Source of the DNA: Lasioglossum baleicum
Taxonomy: Eukaryota > Arthropoda > Insecta > Hymenoptera > Halictidae
Reading direction: 5' to 3'
Assembly (NCBI RefSeq): GCF_051020765.1
Contig: NC_134944.1
Location: 1,302,001 to 1,366,000 of the forward strand
Length of the DNA: 64,000 nucleotides
Shown: positions 23,635 through 36,100 of the stretch, piece after piece
Layout: each line of letters starts with the position of its first letter
Numbering within the stretch: position 1 is the stretch's first letter
Notes under the pieces: generated by a model
Database searches by the model: none
What the model was told of the DNA's origin: nothing
What the model saw: the letters and a program-made list of their open reading frames with translations, nothing else
Program-made: the position numbers and the translations under genes

Positions 23635-24473
23635 GATGCCAAAAGTTCCAGGAGCAGGTCGTCCAGCTTCTTTCTTCCAGATAGAAGTCCTTTTTACCTG
23701 TGGAGTCCTAGCTCCTTTGAACCGGTAACACTAGTGTAGATGGATTGGAAACGGCTGTGCGGCTCTTGGACAGGCTTGTGGCGGACGGAGGAGCGCTAGC
23801 CGAAGGGCCAGAGACAGCCGCGTACGAGCCAAAGTTGGTGGAGGCGCTTCTCCTCTCCCGTATCCTTGTGGATTCTCTCTCTCTCCCCTCTCGCAGTTCC
23901 GTGCGCGGTTGTTCTCTACAGCGCGATCGACATCGTGAAACAGTCCTCTTGCGACGCGCGACCGAGAGCTCGCCTCGACCCGGTCACCACCAGTCCTCCT
24001 CCTCTTCCTTTTTCCTCCCTCTTCTCTTCCCCTCTCCTGTCCCCCTCTTCCCTCTCCAAAGTCTGACGATTCCTTCCTTCCTTCTTGTGCGACCTAATGG
24101 TATCTTCTGGTCCCGCAGTTGGCGCAGACAGGCTGGAGAGTTCGATTCTCTGTAAAAGAGCAGCGCGGGGGAGGCAGGACCTAACCGTGTGTGCGCGCGC
24201 GTGCCCGCAGTGCGCGAGGATAGAGAGGAATCTCTCTCGATCGAGGAATTCTAACTGGCGTGGCTCAACCGCCTCCACCTTCCTTTTACCCTTCCACCAA
24301 CGTTCATTCAGAAGAGAGCCCTCCCTGGATGGGATGGTCCGCACACCACGTCTACTCGGTACCCGGGTCCCCGCGATATTTCCCGACTGCCTCTGTACGC
24401 GCGCTGCGATTCCTTAGGCCTCGCCGAGAGACTCCCGAAAGCGGGACAGGGAGGACGACATGACCCGGTTGGG

Positions 24474-25165
24474 ATTGCGGTGAGTCCGATTCAATTTCGA
24501 TCACTCTTCTTGCTTTTACACCATTCACCTTTTCCTCTTCTTCTTCTTCTTCTTCTTTACTTCCTTCCTTTGCTGATCGTTCGTCGTCTACCTGTTCTGG
24601 GTTGCGACAATTATCTATCGCGGCGCGACACGTGCGCTTGGGACTTTTGGGGTGTTCGCTCCTTTTCTTTTTCCTTTGCTGGTTCCTCAACCTGTTTTGT
24701 GCTGCGACAATTATCCATTGCGCTGTGACACGTGCGCTTGGGATCATTGCGGTCAGTCTATTCTGTCAGGATCACTCTTCTTTTCGGATCTTGAAATTTT
24801 CTTCTTCTTTACTTGATTCTTTCCTTCCTTCCTTCCTTGCTGATGGTTCCTCAACCTCTTTTCTGCGCTTCTGATCATTGCGGTGAGTCTATTCTGTTAG
24901 CATCACTCTTCTTTTCGACTATTCAGCTTCTCTTCTTCCTTGATTCCTTGCTGATGGCTCGTCAACCTGTTTTGCGTCGCGTTAATCATCTATTGCAGTG
25001 ACACGTGCGCTTGGGTTCATTGCAGTCTGTCTATTCTGTTAGGATCACTTTTAAAAGAAGAGCTTGAGCTTTTCTTCTTCCTTGATTCCTTCCTTTGCTG
25101 GTGGTCCCTCGACCTGTTGTGTGTTGCGTCAATTATCTATTGCGGTGACACGTGCGCTCGTGGAG
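24474..25165 (+). repeat. imperfect tandem repeat with CACGTG boxes
   Basis: About five degenerate units, each made of a TTCTTCTT pyrimidine block, a ctgatggttcctcaacctg-like block, a tgcg(a/t)caattatc block and gacacgtgcgcttggg, then attgcggtgagtctattctgt. CACGTG occurs at 24629-24634, 24729-24734, 25012-25017 and 25149-25154, each followed by CGC. The donor-like attgcggtgagtc occurs at 24474 and near 24877, with decayed copies near 24744 and 25019. Unit spacing varies from roughly 100 to 280 bases. Confidence 0.75.
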
Positions 25166-25250
25166 AATTCTGTGCAACTCGCTTTGCGCTACAGGAACAA
25201 CATTCCTTCGATAATCCCCGACCCGACGCGACCCGGCCGGGATATGTGCA

Positions 25251-25552
25251 TACACTCTACCGGCTAAAAGTTTGGAATCACTTGGTGTTTTCTGAAAAAA
25301 TCAAATAAAATTATGAAATAATAATAATATGTCTAAACAGATTTCACAGCATTTTACTCAGCATTTGAATAATAATGTATCTAAACAGATTTCAGCATTT
25401 TCTTACGTCCATAACGCTCTTGTATAGTTTGTACACCCAGTGTAAGACAATGCTCGGAATGCTCCCTTCCAAAGGGACATTTTTGGCAACTTCTACAAGA
25501 TATCGACTACAAAATATCAAATTGTGATCCCAAACTGTTGGCCGGTAGTGTA
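25251..25552. mobile_element. Tc1-like MITE
   Basis: The left end reads tacactctaccggctaaaa and continues gtttggaatcac; the right end is the inverse (gtgatcccaaactgttggcc, then ggtagtgta). Both ends are bounded by TA, the Tc1/mariner target. The CACTACCGGC-AAAAGTTTG terminus is a widespread Tc1-type signature. The 300-bp interior has no coding capacity. It lies in the divergent collagen 5' region. Confidence 0.75.
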
Positions 25553-26071
25553 CAGTTGCGATTTTCTCTTCGTGTCTCTTTAGTTTCGCTTGTGTGCCTC
25601 TTCTTTTATCGGGATTTCATTTGGTCGGGGACTCGGTTTGCGCGCGCCACAAGTGTTTCCACGAGGGGGTTGAAAGAGAGAGGGGGCTCTTTCAACCCCT
25701 GCACACCGGCTGGCCATAACACGTTCCGACGGAGCCACAAGTGCTCCCCTTTCAAGGACGACGCGACGGACTCCAGTGTTTATGACCGACTATCCTGTGA
25801 ACGAGAAACGTTTACGTTTTTTCTCTCATCGCGGGATCTTCGCCACGTGATTTCGGTGTTGCCCGTTCGATAAACACTTATCGCGAGACTCCGGATAACC
25901 GAACACGGGGAATTATGAAACTCTTCTTACGAGATCCTCGCCTCTATTTATAGATGCTTCCGACTACTTACGTTGCTCAAGTCTTTGCTCTGGTTCGTTC
26001 GAAACATTCGGACACTTTTTGCAGTGAAATTTCGGGTTCTCTTGAAATTTATGTTGCAGTCTTTAATGATC

Positions 26072-26664
26072 TATAGAGGCTGTCCCGAAATTTCTGTTAC
26101 ACGGGATATCTCTCTATCCATCGCATTTAGAAAAAAATACTTCCGATGAAATTTGTATGGTTTTCGAAGCTCTATAGAGAGGTGCATTTTTTAAATATTT
26201 TACTCGACGCGTTGAAGGTCACTTTAACGTCACGTTCACTTTTTAAAATGGAAACAATTTTTTTATTACACCGATTTGTTCTATAAGGAGAAACAAGTGA
26301 GTTTTATTGGAAACGTTTTTTAATTCGACAACGACTTTTTAAGTTATTCAATGACAAAGTCATAAGAAGTTCCGGTGTCTTTATCATTGAATAACTTAAA
26401 AAGTTATTGTCGAATTAAAAATCGTTTCGAATAAAACTTGCTTTTTCTCATAGGATAAGTTGGCGTAATGAAAAGATTACGTTTCCATTTAAAAAAGTGA
26501 ACTTGACCTTAAAATGACCTTCAACACGTCAAATAAAATATTTAAAAAATGCACCATTTTTTAGAGATTTGAAAACCATACAAATTTCATTGGAAGTATT
26601 TTTTCCTAAATACGATGGATAGAGAGATATCCCGTGTAACAGAAACTTTGGGACACCCTGTATA
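26072..26664. mobile_element. fold-back MITE with TACAGGGTGTCCC-type end
   Basis: Two arms of roughly 260-270 bases are inverted copies. The left starts tatagaggctgtcccgaaat and the right ends with the complement of tatacagggtgtcccaaa. They meet around 26330-26410 at a palindrome including acttttTAAGTTATTCAATGA and its complement. Similar ACAGGGTGTC termini occur at 4912, 27208, 34605 and 61465. Non-coding; it sits within 400 bases of the collagen start codon. Confidence 0.8.
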
Positions 26665-27052
26665 TTTACAGACGTGTAAAAAAATGTGTCACTCTTTTTT
26701 CATTGGATTATAAGTCTGGAACTATGTGTCAAGCCGATGAAAATGAGTTTTTGGGAGCTTGTAGAAAAAACATAAACTGTGTCTAATAAAAATCCGAAAT
26801 TTTACTCTGAAAAGTGTCCGTTTTCGCGTGGAATGAGTCGTTCCCATCGTAAAATGCTCGAGAACGGAGAAAGACATTCATAAAAGAACATGGCGGAACA
26901 GCAGATAACTTCAAACAGCGCTTCCTTTGCCAATTAATCGACTAACCCTCGGTTTCCCTGCAACCGAAATTTTGACATTTAACATGTTTCATGGAGAACG
27001 AAATTGGTTGAAATTCATTAAAATATTTTATAAGCAATCAATTCTGAATAAA

Positions 27053-27127
27053 ATGACGGTTTTCCGTATTGTTTCTATCCACAGACTCGTCGCATCCGTA
27101 ATTTTCCTGGCCGGGATTGTCAATGGG
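27053..27127 (+). other. vkg: collagen IV signal-peptide exon
   Basis: Exon 1 encodes 25 residues: a basic stretch (R5, H10, R11) followed by a hydrophobic core ending V-N-G, then donor gtatgt. The ATG sits in an A-rich insect-like context (gaataaaATG). An in-frame ATG exists 42 codons upstream at 26927, but it would bury the signal peptide behind a polar stretch, so 27053 is preferred. A possible 3' splice site (tataag) lies about 20 bases upstream of the ATG and could join a non-coding 5' exon. The following intron is about 7.6 kb, the longest of the gene. Confidence 0.85.
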
Positions 27128-30100
27128 GTATGTACAGTTTAGTTTTACTATACTCTGACGCTTTTTAAAACGTTATTTTATCATCACTTTACTATTATAT
27201 GTAAATTATACAGGGTGTCTCAGCTGAAAAGGAGGCCACCTAAATATCTCCTTTATTTTTAATGGCACAAAAAAATATTTATGGCACAGTTTAAATAGTA
27301 TCGAACGAGAGGAATATCATAGGGTGCGAGGGTATCATAGTGCGAGGGTATAGTGAGCGAACGGTGCGCGCGATTCATTCATAGATCGGCGCGAGTGCAC
27401 GCACGTGCCAGCGCAGAGCGCAGCATGATTGCGTTGTACCGGCCAAGAACTTGTCTGGATCGAGAGGATCGCGTTTCGATAGGATCGAGTCGTGCGATTC
27501 CGCGGCGCTTGCGATTCTGTTCTGGCCTTCCTCTTTTGAACTGTGCGAAGAACACGCGCGAGCATAGTCGCATAGTCGCCTAATAGTCATAGTGGGACAG
27601 CGAGGGCGAGAAAACTGTTGAAGGCCGTTATGTCAGCGCGCTGATGCTGAAAGAGCACCACTAAACGCGACGCTGTCGATCGTCCGCGCGATTAGATCAT
27701 CTGGAACGTCGGCATTATTTCTGCGTTACGACCGGATCGTGATCTCCGAGGTGCGTAGGATTTCGAACGATTTTTCCGTGCCTATCAGTGTTCAAACTTC
27801 ACACAGACTCCGAGAACTATGTGTATAGTAATATGTATAACAATATTGTTGGGAACAGTTACTCTTGCGATACGTTCTGCAAATAATGAGATTATCGGGA
27901 GTAAAATCGAAACCATTTTACCATAAAAATGCGTTCGTTGGAATACCGTGGACATGATTTTAGGATTTTATTTGAACATATTCTAACTATGAAATTTTAG
28001 GATTATTTGAACATATTCTAAGTAGAAGATTTTGAATTATTTGAACATGTTCTGACTAGAAAATTTAGGATTATTTGAACATGTTTTGACTAGAAAATTT
28101 AGGATTATTTAAATGTATTCTAACTAGAAAAGTTTAGGATTACTTGAACATATTCTAAGTAGAAATTTAGGATTATTTGAACATGTTCTGACTAGAAAAT
28201 TTAAGATTATTTGAACTTATTCTAACTAGAACATTTAAGATTATTTGAACATGTTATAACTAGAAGATTTAGAATTATTTGATCATATTCCAACTATAAA
28301 ATTCAGGATTATTTGAACGTATTCTAACTACAAAATTTAGGATTCCTTGAACATATTCTAACTAGAAAATTAAACATTTCTTCCGATCAGACAACGGATC
28401 TTTCTGCGAAATAAAAATCGTCTGTTTCGATTGCAAGAAATATAAAGAAAATTGAACATTATTTCACCTCCTTAATGATTTTAAAAGCAGATAAATCATA
28501 AAATATCGACATCTTCAATTTTGAAAATTTGTCAACGATTTCGAATTTCTATATTCAAATTGAATACCGTTGCATTGGCCGTGTTTACTGGGGCTTGAGG
28601 ACAGGATTTATTTTTCGTAGGCGCGAAGAAACCTGTGAACAGATTAAATAAAAAATAAAAAAAAACAGCATCAGATCGTTTGAATAAGAAATAGCATATA
28701 TCAACATAATAAACAACACTGCAGTAACTGCAGTAAATAACTATTGCCATGCTTCGTCTGCTTGTTAAAGAGAGTTTTGTAAACAAGTCCCAACATCTGA
28801 TAGTTTCGACTATGTGAGAGCACCGCGCCCATATACATAGGAAGTCGCGAGGTGCTTATCTCCAGTCAGAGTAGGTTATTTCTACGAGTCATTTTTATGG
28901 AGATGCAGGTGAACAACCGGTAACAATGCGAAAAAGTAAGATCTCGTCTCACATATCTTTACATACTTCCTCTCATTTGAATGCGCTGGAATTTATTCAG
29001 GAATATTAATGCATAAAAAACTTTACAATTATATGAAAACAAGTCTATCGATTTGTACATCTAAATAATTCGAAGCAGCATTGGCAACAAAAATTGTACG
29101 ACTTTCGTAAAATTTTGAAACCAACGTTTTGTGCACAGCAAGTTCAATTCCGGGACAATTCTGGATCTCTATGCAAAATAAAAATGTTTTGCATTGATTG
29201 TGAGAAGCAGGATTAAAATGAAAATTGATGTCACCCCTCAACGACTTTGTTATATTAAAAAAGCAACGTAACAATATACTTAAATTCTTCTAATCTTCTA
29301 CTGTTTTACATTCCGCCCAACCAATTTCTTCATAAATGCATAGAGATCGAATTGCTAAAACGAGAAGAATGAAAAGTATCGTTCGTCGACGTGAAACACT
29401 CGATTTTGACGAACTGCTGGAAAAAATGGTTCCGATAAGTGGTATCAGGCTGTCCTGCAAACGTACGTTTCCCGTGGCATGTTCCTCTTCGAGCTTATTT
29501 TCGAGCATCGCACGCCAGGACATCGATAAAGCGAGGATCAATCGTCGAAGCGATAACAGGGACACAGGTCCCGGCGGATTTGTCGTCCGTGAACAACGGA
29601 AAGGTGTTAAATCCGAAATAGGCCAGTCGTCTGTTAGCGACCAGTCCGCCCACGCCCACGCTCTGCACCGTAACCGCGCGCACTATAATTTTATTACGCC
29701 ATGTACACGCATAAGTACTTACTTACGCGTACAGACACGCGAGCCAGCTTAGTCACTATCGAAAATAGTTCAGAATTCGCTGCGAACTCTCGATTCTCCC
29801 GCCGCGCCGTCTGGACAATTTCGAATACGTGGTTTTTCACTTTCTAACGGGGATGGCGTTATGCTCGAAATTCATCCTTGTTTCCCATTTATTTATTCTG
29901 TCCCGCTGAAGAAAAAGCGACGAAAAAATTCATGAACATTCTACAAGGTGGAACAAACAACAGTGAATTATTCCAGAATTTTTCGTTGTGAATTCGATTT
30001 TTAAAAAATCTCGAAGCATAAGATTGAAGCATGAGATCTCCAACCTTGCTATCTGGGTTAGACTACACACAAGTTATGATTTATTTCTTGTGTTCTGCTT

Positions 30101-33100
30101 GGCAAACAATTACCAAAATATTCATGGACATTCTACTTAATAGCATACATAACAATGAATTATTTCAGAATTTTTCGTTGCAAATTCGATTTTTTTTAAA
30201 ATCCGGAAGTATGAAATTGTGATAGGGTCCCATCCCCTCTACCTGGGTTAAGCTATGTACACACAAATTATCCTCTGTTTCTTCTGTTCTGTTCGGCGAA
30301 AAATTACAAAAAAAGTCATGAACGTTCTACCCAATGACACAGACGTCTGTGAATTTTTTCAGAATTTTCGGCTGCAGCGTCGATTTTTATAAAAATCCGG
30401 AACATAAACTTGGGATACGATCCCCAACCTCGGTATCTGGTCCGCGAGAGAAACAATTACGAAAAAAATCATGAACGTTCTACCGTGTGTCACACACGAC
30501 AGTGAATTATTTCAGAATTTTTCCACAATGATTATCAATTAAAACATTTGAAATTCATAATTTTGAAAGGTCCCGTATAGTTTTATTGTTAATAGTGCGT
30601 TCGACAAAGATTTTATGGCGAGACAGGGGCTACTTGAAACCGAAAATTTGAAAGATTTTTTGGCTAAACTTTTCCTTGCGTATAACGAGAAATTTATACC
30701 TTTCTCCTATAAGTTCTTACGTTGCTCTTATGTTGTCCGGTAGATTTGAAGAAGGAGATGAGAGAAATCCAAGTTTCCATCTCGGAGGATCAACGGTTCC
30801 AAAGTTATAAAACGTAAATGTTCAACGTTGAGCGATTTCCAGTGTTCTTCACAGGTTAGCGCCGCCATGGCATCACAAGCAACCAAGTATAATAAATAAA
30901 CTAATTATGTAATTATGATTGTACCAACTCGTCGCGAATGCCGTTATACAGGGCAGAGCGCACCACAGTGCATTATACAGGTGTGCCGACTTCCCTCAAA
31001 AAACTGAGGCAGATGAGTCGTAATTCTCTGGCCGCCGCCAGACGGCGCATGGTCCCAGGTACTGTACATGTGCGAATCGCGGGGATTGCGGGCGCGCTGC
31101 TGAATACACACAATCACACTCATTCGCGCACGTGCGGTACCTGGAACCATGCGCCGTCTGGCGGCGGCCAGAGAATTACGACTCATCTGCCTCCTTTCAG
31201 CATTACAGAGATGCTAAGTCGGCACACCTGTATAATGCACCGTGGATCGCACTAATATTAGAGCCACCGATGAGAATACCTCGTCTGTGTCAGTTTGCTA
31301 TGATTTCACGTTGACAGCAGTGCAGCAGTGAAATGTTGCACCATATCGCAGCACTGATTGGCAGTCCTCCTGACTAGGCGCCATCTCGTGTAAACTAACT
31401 GAACTAAAATTAGCTCTAGACTGGCTCTGCATCAGAGAGAGGGCCTTTGTCTTCATGAACGTAATACATAAAAATTCGTTGTCCAAAGGCCGCGAGGTTT
31501 GAGCTGGTTTGAGCGAACAATGATCGTGCTCGGACACTATTTTTGATCATCATGAAATCCGTGATGATGACTAGTATTCCATCTGGCGGCGAACTAACCT
31601 CTATTTATCACAAAACGTCAACCTTACAGAGGTGCTTAGTCGTAACACCTCTATTTATAATACACCGTGAGAAGGACACAATGAAATACGGATCGCGTGA
31701 CCGAAGCGTGTCGCCGTCGCCGGCACAGTTCAAAGAATGTCCCATACGCTGTTCTTCGTTGCGTTCGAAACTTTCATCGTCGATTAAACCACTAAATACA
31801 GTTGAAATTATATCGTGTTTGGTGTCATTTTAAGTGGAGTGGATAGGCACCGGACAAGGGGATTGTGCCTGATCATGCCCACGATCCAGGACAACGAAGG
31901 AGCTTTTACCGTGTGGGGAAATCTCTGCTATGTAAATGAAATCACGCGTCTCGGTTTTTTGTCCTCACACGAGCATATTTTGAGCTGCACAAAGATTCAT
32001 TTTGATAGAGGAAGGTTCATCGCGGCGCGCTCCGCTCATCACATCAGTCAAAAAAGTCTCTTTGAGACAGAAAAATACATTGATATCTGCGGTTGTTTTT
32101 CTTGATTTTTCCTCGCAAGGGTTATATGAATACCCAGGTATGTAATTTGTTTCTCTTTCTCCGTACGCTCGTATATTTCGAATATTAATCCGCAATCAAC
32201 TTCTTCTTCGTATTCAGACCACGTTGTTCTTCGTACAATCATTTTATAATGAATTAGGAATCGGTACGGGTGTCCTAATCTCACGAGCATGATCTAAAAC
32301 ATTCGCGCGGCGGCGCTAACCTGCGAAAAACACTAGAAATCGGTCAACTTTAAACATTTCTAACTTTTGAACCATTGATTCTCCTGATCGAGAAACTGGG
32401 ATTTCTGGCATCTTCTCGTCGAAATCTAGTGGACAACATAGGAAAAGCGCAGAAATTTATGGAATAAAGGTAAAAATTTCTGGTTACTCGAGGAAAAGAG
32501 CAGCCAAAACAAAAGTTATACGATACCTACTATTTCTCCTTGATTTAATTTAACACGATGTTAGAATTGATTTATCACTCAGGATTTATTGAAATTAATG
32601 CCCAGGTACGTAGTTTTTTTCCGTACGCTCGTATATTTCGAATTTTAATCCGCAGTCAATTTCTTCCTCTTCTAATTTTTCTTTTCATGATAAATTAGGA
32701 ATCGGTACCGGTGCCCTAATCTCACGAGCATGATCTGAAACATTCGCGCAGTGCGGCAGCTTTGAAACAGCAACGGTTGGTCGTTGTGATTCTTTTCATC
32801 AGACACGCACGAGGATTTTATTATCACGCGTCGGTCGGGATTGTAAAAATCGCTGGCGAACAAATTAAGGTGGCCCGGTCCCGCATTGCAGTTAACGTTG
32901 ATCGTTAAATCGGCCGAATGTGCGACGGAGAACCGAAAATAAAAGACTGCTGGGTTGAGGGGGAGAAACGAACGAAGGAGGCGAAGAAAGTTAAAAGGAT
33001 CGACCGAGATCCAAGATGATTCCGCTGGTTACGCAATCCTGAATTCACGAAGGCGGCCGAGATACGGCGATACAAGGAAACAAGTCTTCGGCCGTCACGA

Positions 33101-36100
33101 AAAGATATCTGCCTATCTGGAATAAGAAAATTAGGCTGACTTCGTTTAAACGGAATTGTCGCAGTTACTCCGTCCGTAATATACAAATCGTTCACTTGCT
33201 GCAATGGCAGCAACAATCTCGCTCTTTCAGGCAAAACAAGTTCTAATTGTTCTCAATTGTTGCAACTAGACTGCGGCTTTTAATGCATAAGATGCATTTA
33301 TGGAGAAACTGGTTGGGCGAAATATAAAACGGCAAAACAATTGAACAATTTCATAGTAAGGTGGAGTGGTGTTTTTGCCATGTTGGGCTTTAAACTGATG
33401 TATTTTCAGTCTGATATGTAAAAAACTGAACGTTCTTGAAGAGACACGCGAAGTTAACGCGCGTAACATCGTTAATAAATCCCCTAATACTCGGTATATG
33501 ATTTAGAAAATGCGTTATACAGATTTGTGTCAATTATCGTTGGTATTTTGAACGTTAATAGTTAAACAATCTTTTTAAATGGAAGGGACACGAATTATGT
33601 GTACTATTATGAAGAGACACACACTGCGGATCTTTATGCAAAATAAAAAATATATGCATTGCTTGCAAGACACATAAAATTAAAACATTGGTGGTCTTAA
33701 ATATGTTTGTCGTTTTAAAATGTACGTACCCCCATTTCTGTCATAAATGCATCGAATCCGCAGTCTGATTATGAATAAATAATATCTTTTTCGCTGCTGA
33801 ACATATACACGTACATAAAAAAACGCGGTTTACAGATTTGCGTTCATAATCGTTGGTATTTCGAACGTGAATATCGTGAATAAATAATTTCTTTTTCGCA
33901 AGCTGGACACGATGGACCACTTGCTACCTCCTCTGGTCTAGCTTCTATCCGACGTCCGGCGAGCATAACACAGAGATTGGCTCGATTCAGTGGATGCGTC
34001 ATCCTGTTCGCAGAAAGTCATTGTCTTGCCCCCGTTTTCACGTTTTATCCTTTTTACGTTTCGGGATGGCACGCACTGACAGGAAACGCGGGGAGATAGT
34101 CGGCTCGTTATCGTTTCGAAATGACGTTCCACGAGTCTCTGTGTTCCTCTTTGATTCCCGAACGGCCGGACCATTCCTGCCCGCGATTAATGGCGCACAG
34201 AGTGGGCCTACTTCTTCTTTTTTCTTCGAAATACTCAATGAAAACAAGAGAAAGATTATTCCGACCCGTCGACGTAATCTAACAGTCGAGCGCGATTAGA
34301 GGCGTCGCGCCGAGAAATATTCAAATTTGTGATTATAATTAGACTGCGCATGTTTATGCAGCTTTCAATTTTTGTCGAGAAAGTTGATGGGACTATTTTT
34401 AATGGGAACAGCCTTCGTAGATCGAAAACAAATGGAAATTCTATAAAATTCATAAGCTACAGATGCAGGAAGATCTGCAGTCTAATAATAAGTCCGTGTT
34501 TTTCGTTGATAACTCCTTAACAAAGCCGCGGACGCCATTTTTGCAAAGGACAATGTTGCTTCAAATGATCTCAGGAACCTCCCATTTCCGGATATTGAAG
34601 GAATTTCGAGACACCCTGTATATACAGAGTATTAGGAGATATTATAAAATAAAGTCATGGTACTTTTCGTTTTACTGTATAATTTTTGTTTCAGCAATGG
34701 TTGAACAATCCTCCTCCGGTAGTGCCATTAGGACGAGGTGATATAGGAAAGCCAACGAATAGCGATGAGGAATACAATATTTCGCCACGGTGGAAAGCGT
34801 TCCTGGCGAATAATGAAGGTAATTAAATATAGTTTATGCAATTGTCAACTTTTGTAGACAGATTTGAAGGAAGTCTTTCCAGATAAAATTCTGTTTTCAT
34901 TGGTAATAGCATTTGTAGATCGAAAATAAATAAAAGCCGTACTAAATTCTGTTGAATTTAATAATTCCAGCATTTTTTGAATATTTTTATAATCCGTAAA
35001 ATAAATGCTATAGATCATCCGCAGTCTAGTAATTCAGATGTCAACTCAAATATAATTGTATTTGTTGCCTTTTAAAATTACAAGACTGAACTTGAATAGA
35101 TTTCTCACAATTTTGATAAGAATATGTGCTTGAATAAATAAAATGTAATAGAAACATCCAATGTGTAAACATCTTTATACGATAGTTTCAATAATTGAAA
35201 AAAATCGAAAATACGAAACCGGTCATTTGGCCGGTCGTGATACGGTTATTATTCATGGTTTAAGAAGCCACATTTTAAATATTTGTTTAATGTTTTGACG
35301 CTTGTCAAAAAATGTTCTAATATTTTCTGTTTCTTGGATTTTAGGTTCCGAAGAAGACAGGCGGAACGTAGACCCCTACGAAGACGATCGAATCGACGAC
35401 GATGGGTACAATAGACAAACTGATGATGGCGAATATGGTCGTCGGTCTGGAGGACATCAGTATGGCGACGGTAATTAAAATACTAACGAAATTGAGAATC
35501 GGTCTGCACAAAGAGGACGCACACTAGGGTACCTCTCTTATTTACTCTTATCAAAAAATTTTCCTCCAGAATTGTTCGAAATAATTGAAAAAAAATCTGT
35601 GCAAAGTTTGAGCTCGATCGGGTTACGGGAAAATATTTGAGAATAACGATTTTATCAGTACTATTAAATTAATTATTTTAATGTTTAATCGATTTGGGAC
35701 ACGTTTTCCCGTTATCTGCGGGCGCTGAAATTTGTACCGATTCTTTTTAACGACAAAAGCGTTTGTCGTGTTTTGCAACAGCCTTAGTTAATGCAATATT
35801 CCGTGATTTACGGAGTCGAGTACTGTCTGCTAATTAATGGGACCGTTCATGTTTTGCCTTTGCACCATTATTGTGTAATAGTTTGCTATTAATCGATAAT
35901 ACAGCCAGTTATAATGCGCGCGCAACTTTATTATGGTATTCCATAGAATTCAATGAGGGACAGTTTTCATTAGATCTATACCAACAATTTCCTTATATCA
36001 TAACCTTATTCATCTATCTAGAATTTCATCATAATCGCATTCATCTATCCAGATTACATCATAATCGCATTCATCTATGTAAATGTTCAAATAAGTTTTT

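Larger units (their letters stand above)
23635..27052. promoter_or_regulatory. divergent 5' region between the two collagen IV start exons
   Basis: Separates the minus-strand signal exon from the plus-strand collagen ATG and should contain both promoters. The left part (23700-24480) is GC-rich with long pyrimidine runs. A sequence attgcg followed by gtgagt at 24480 looks like a 5' UTR splice donor for the plus-strand gene. A tandem repeat with CACGTG boxes follows (24474-25165), then a Tc1-like MITE (25251-25552), a GC-richer block (25560-25920), and a fold-back MITE (26072-26664). Start sites cannot be placed from sequence. Confidence 0.5.

Noticed and set aside
23745..24747. Several 130-142-codon frames on both strands in the divergent region
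   Set aside because: GC-rich and pyrimidine-rich composition gives low-complexity frames on both strands without domains.
26927..27052. Upstream in-frame ATG extending collagen exon 1 by 42 residues
   Set aside because: It would place a polar stretch before the signal peptide; the ATG at 27053 gives a standard secretory start.
29336..29752. 138-codon plus-strand frame in collagen intron 1
   Set aside because: Polar composition, no known motif, and it starts inside a decayed MITE.
30938..31255. 105-codon plus and 80-codon minus frames with shared residues
   Set aside because: Symmetry product of the inverted-repeat MITE.
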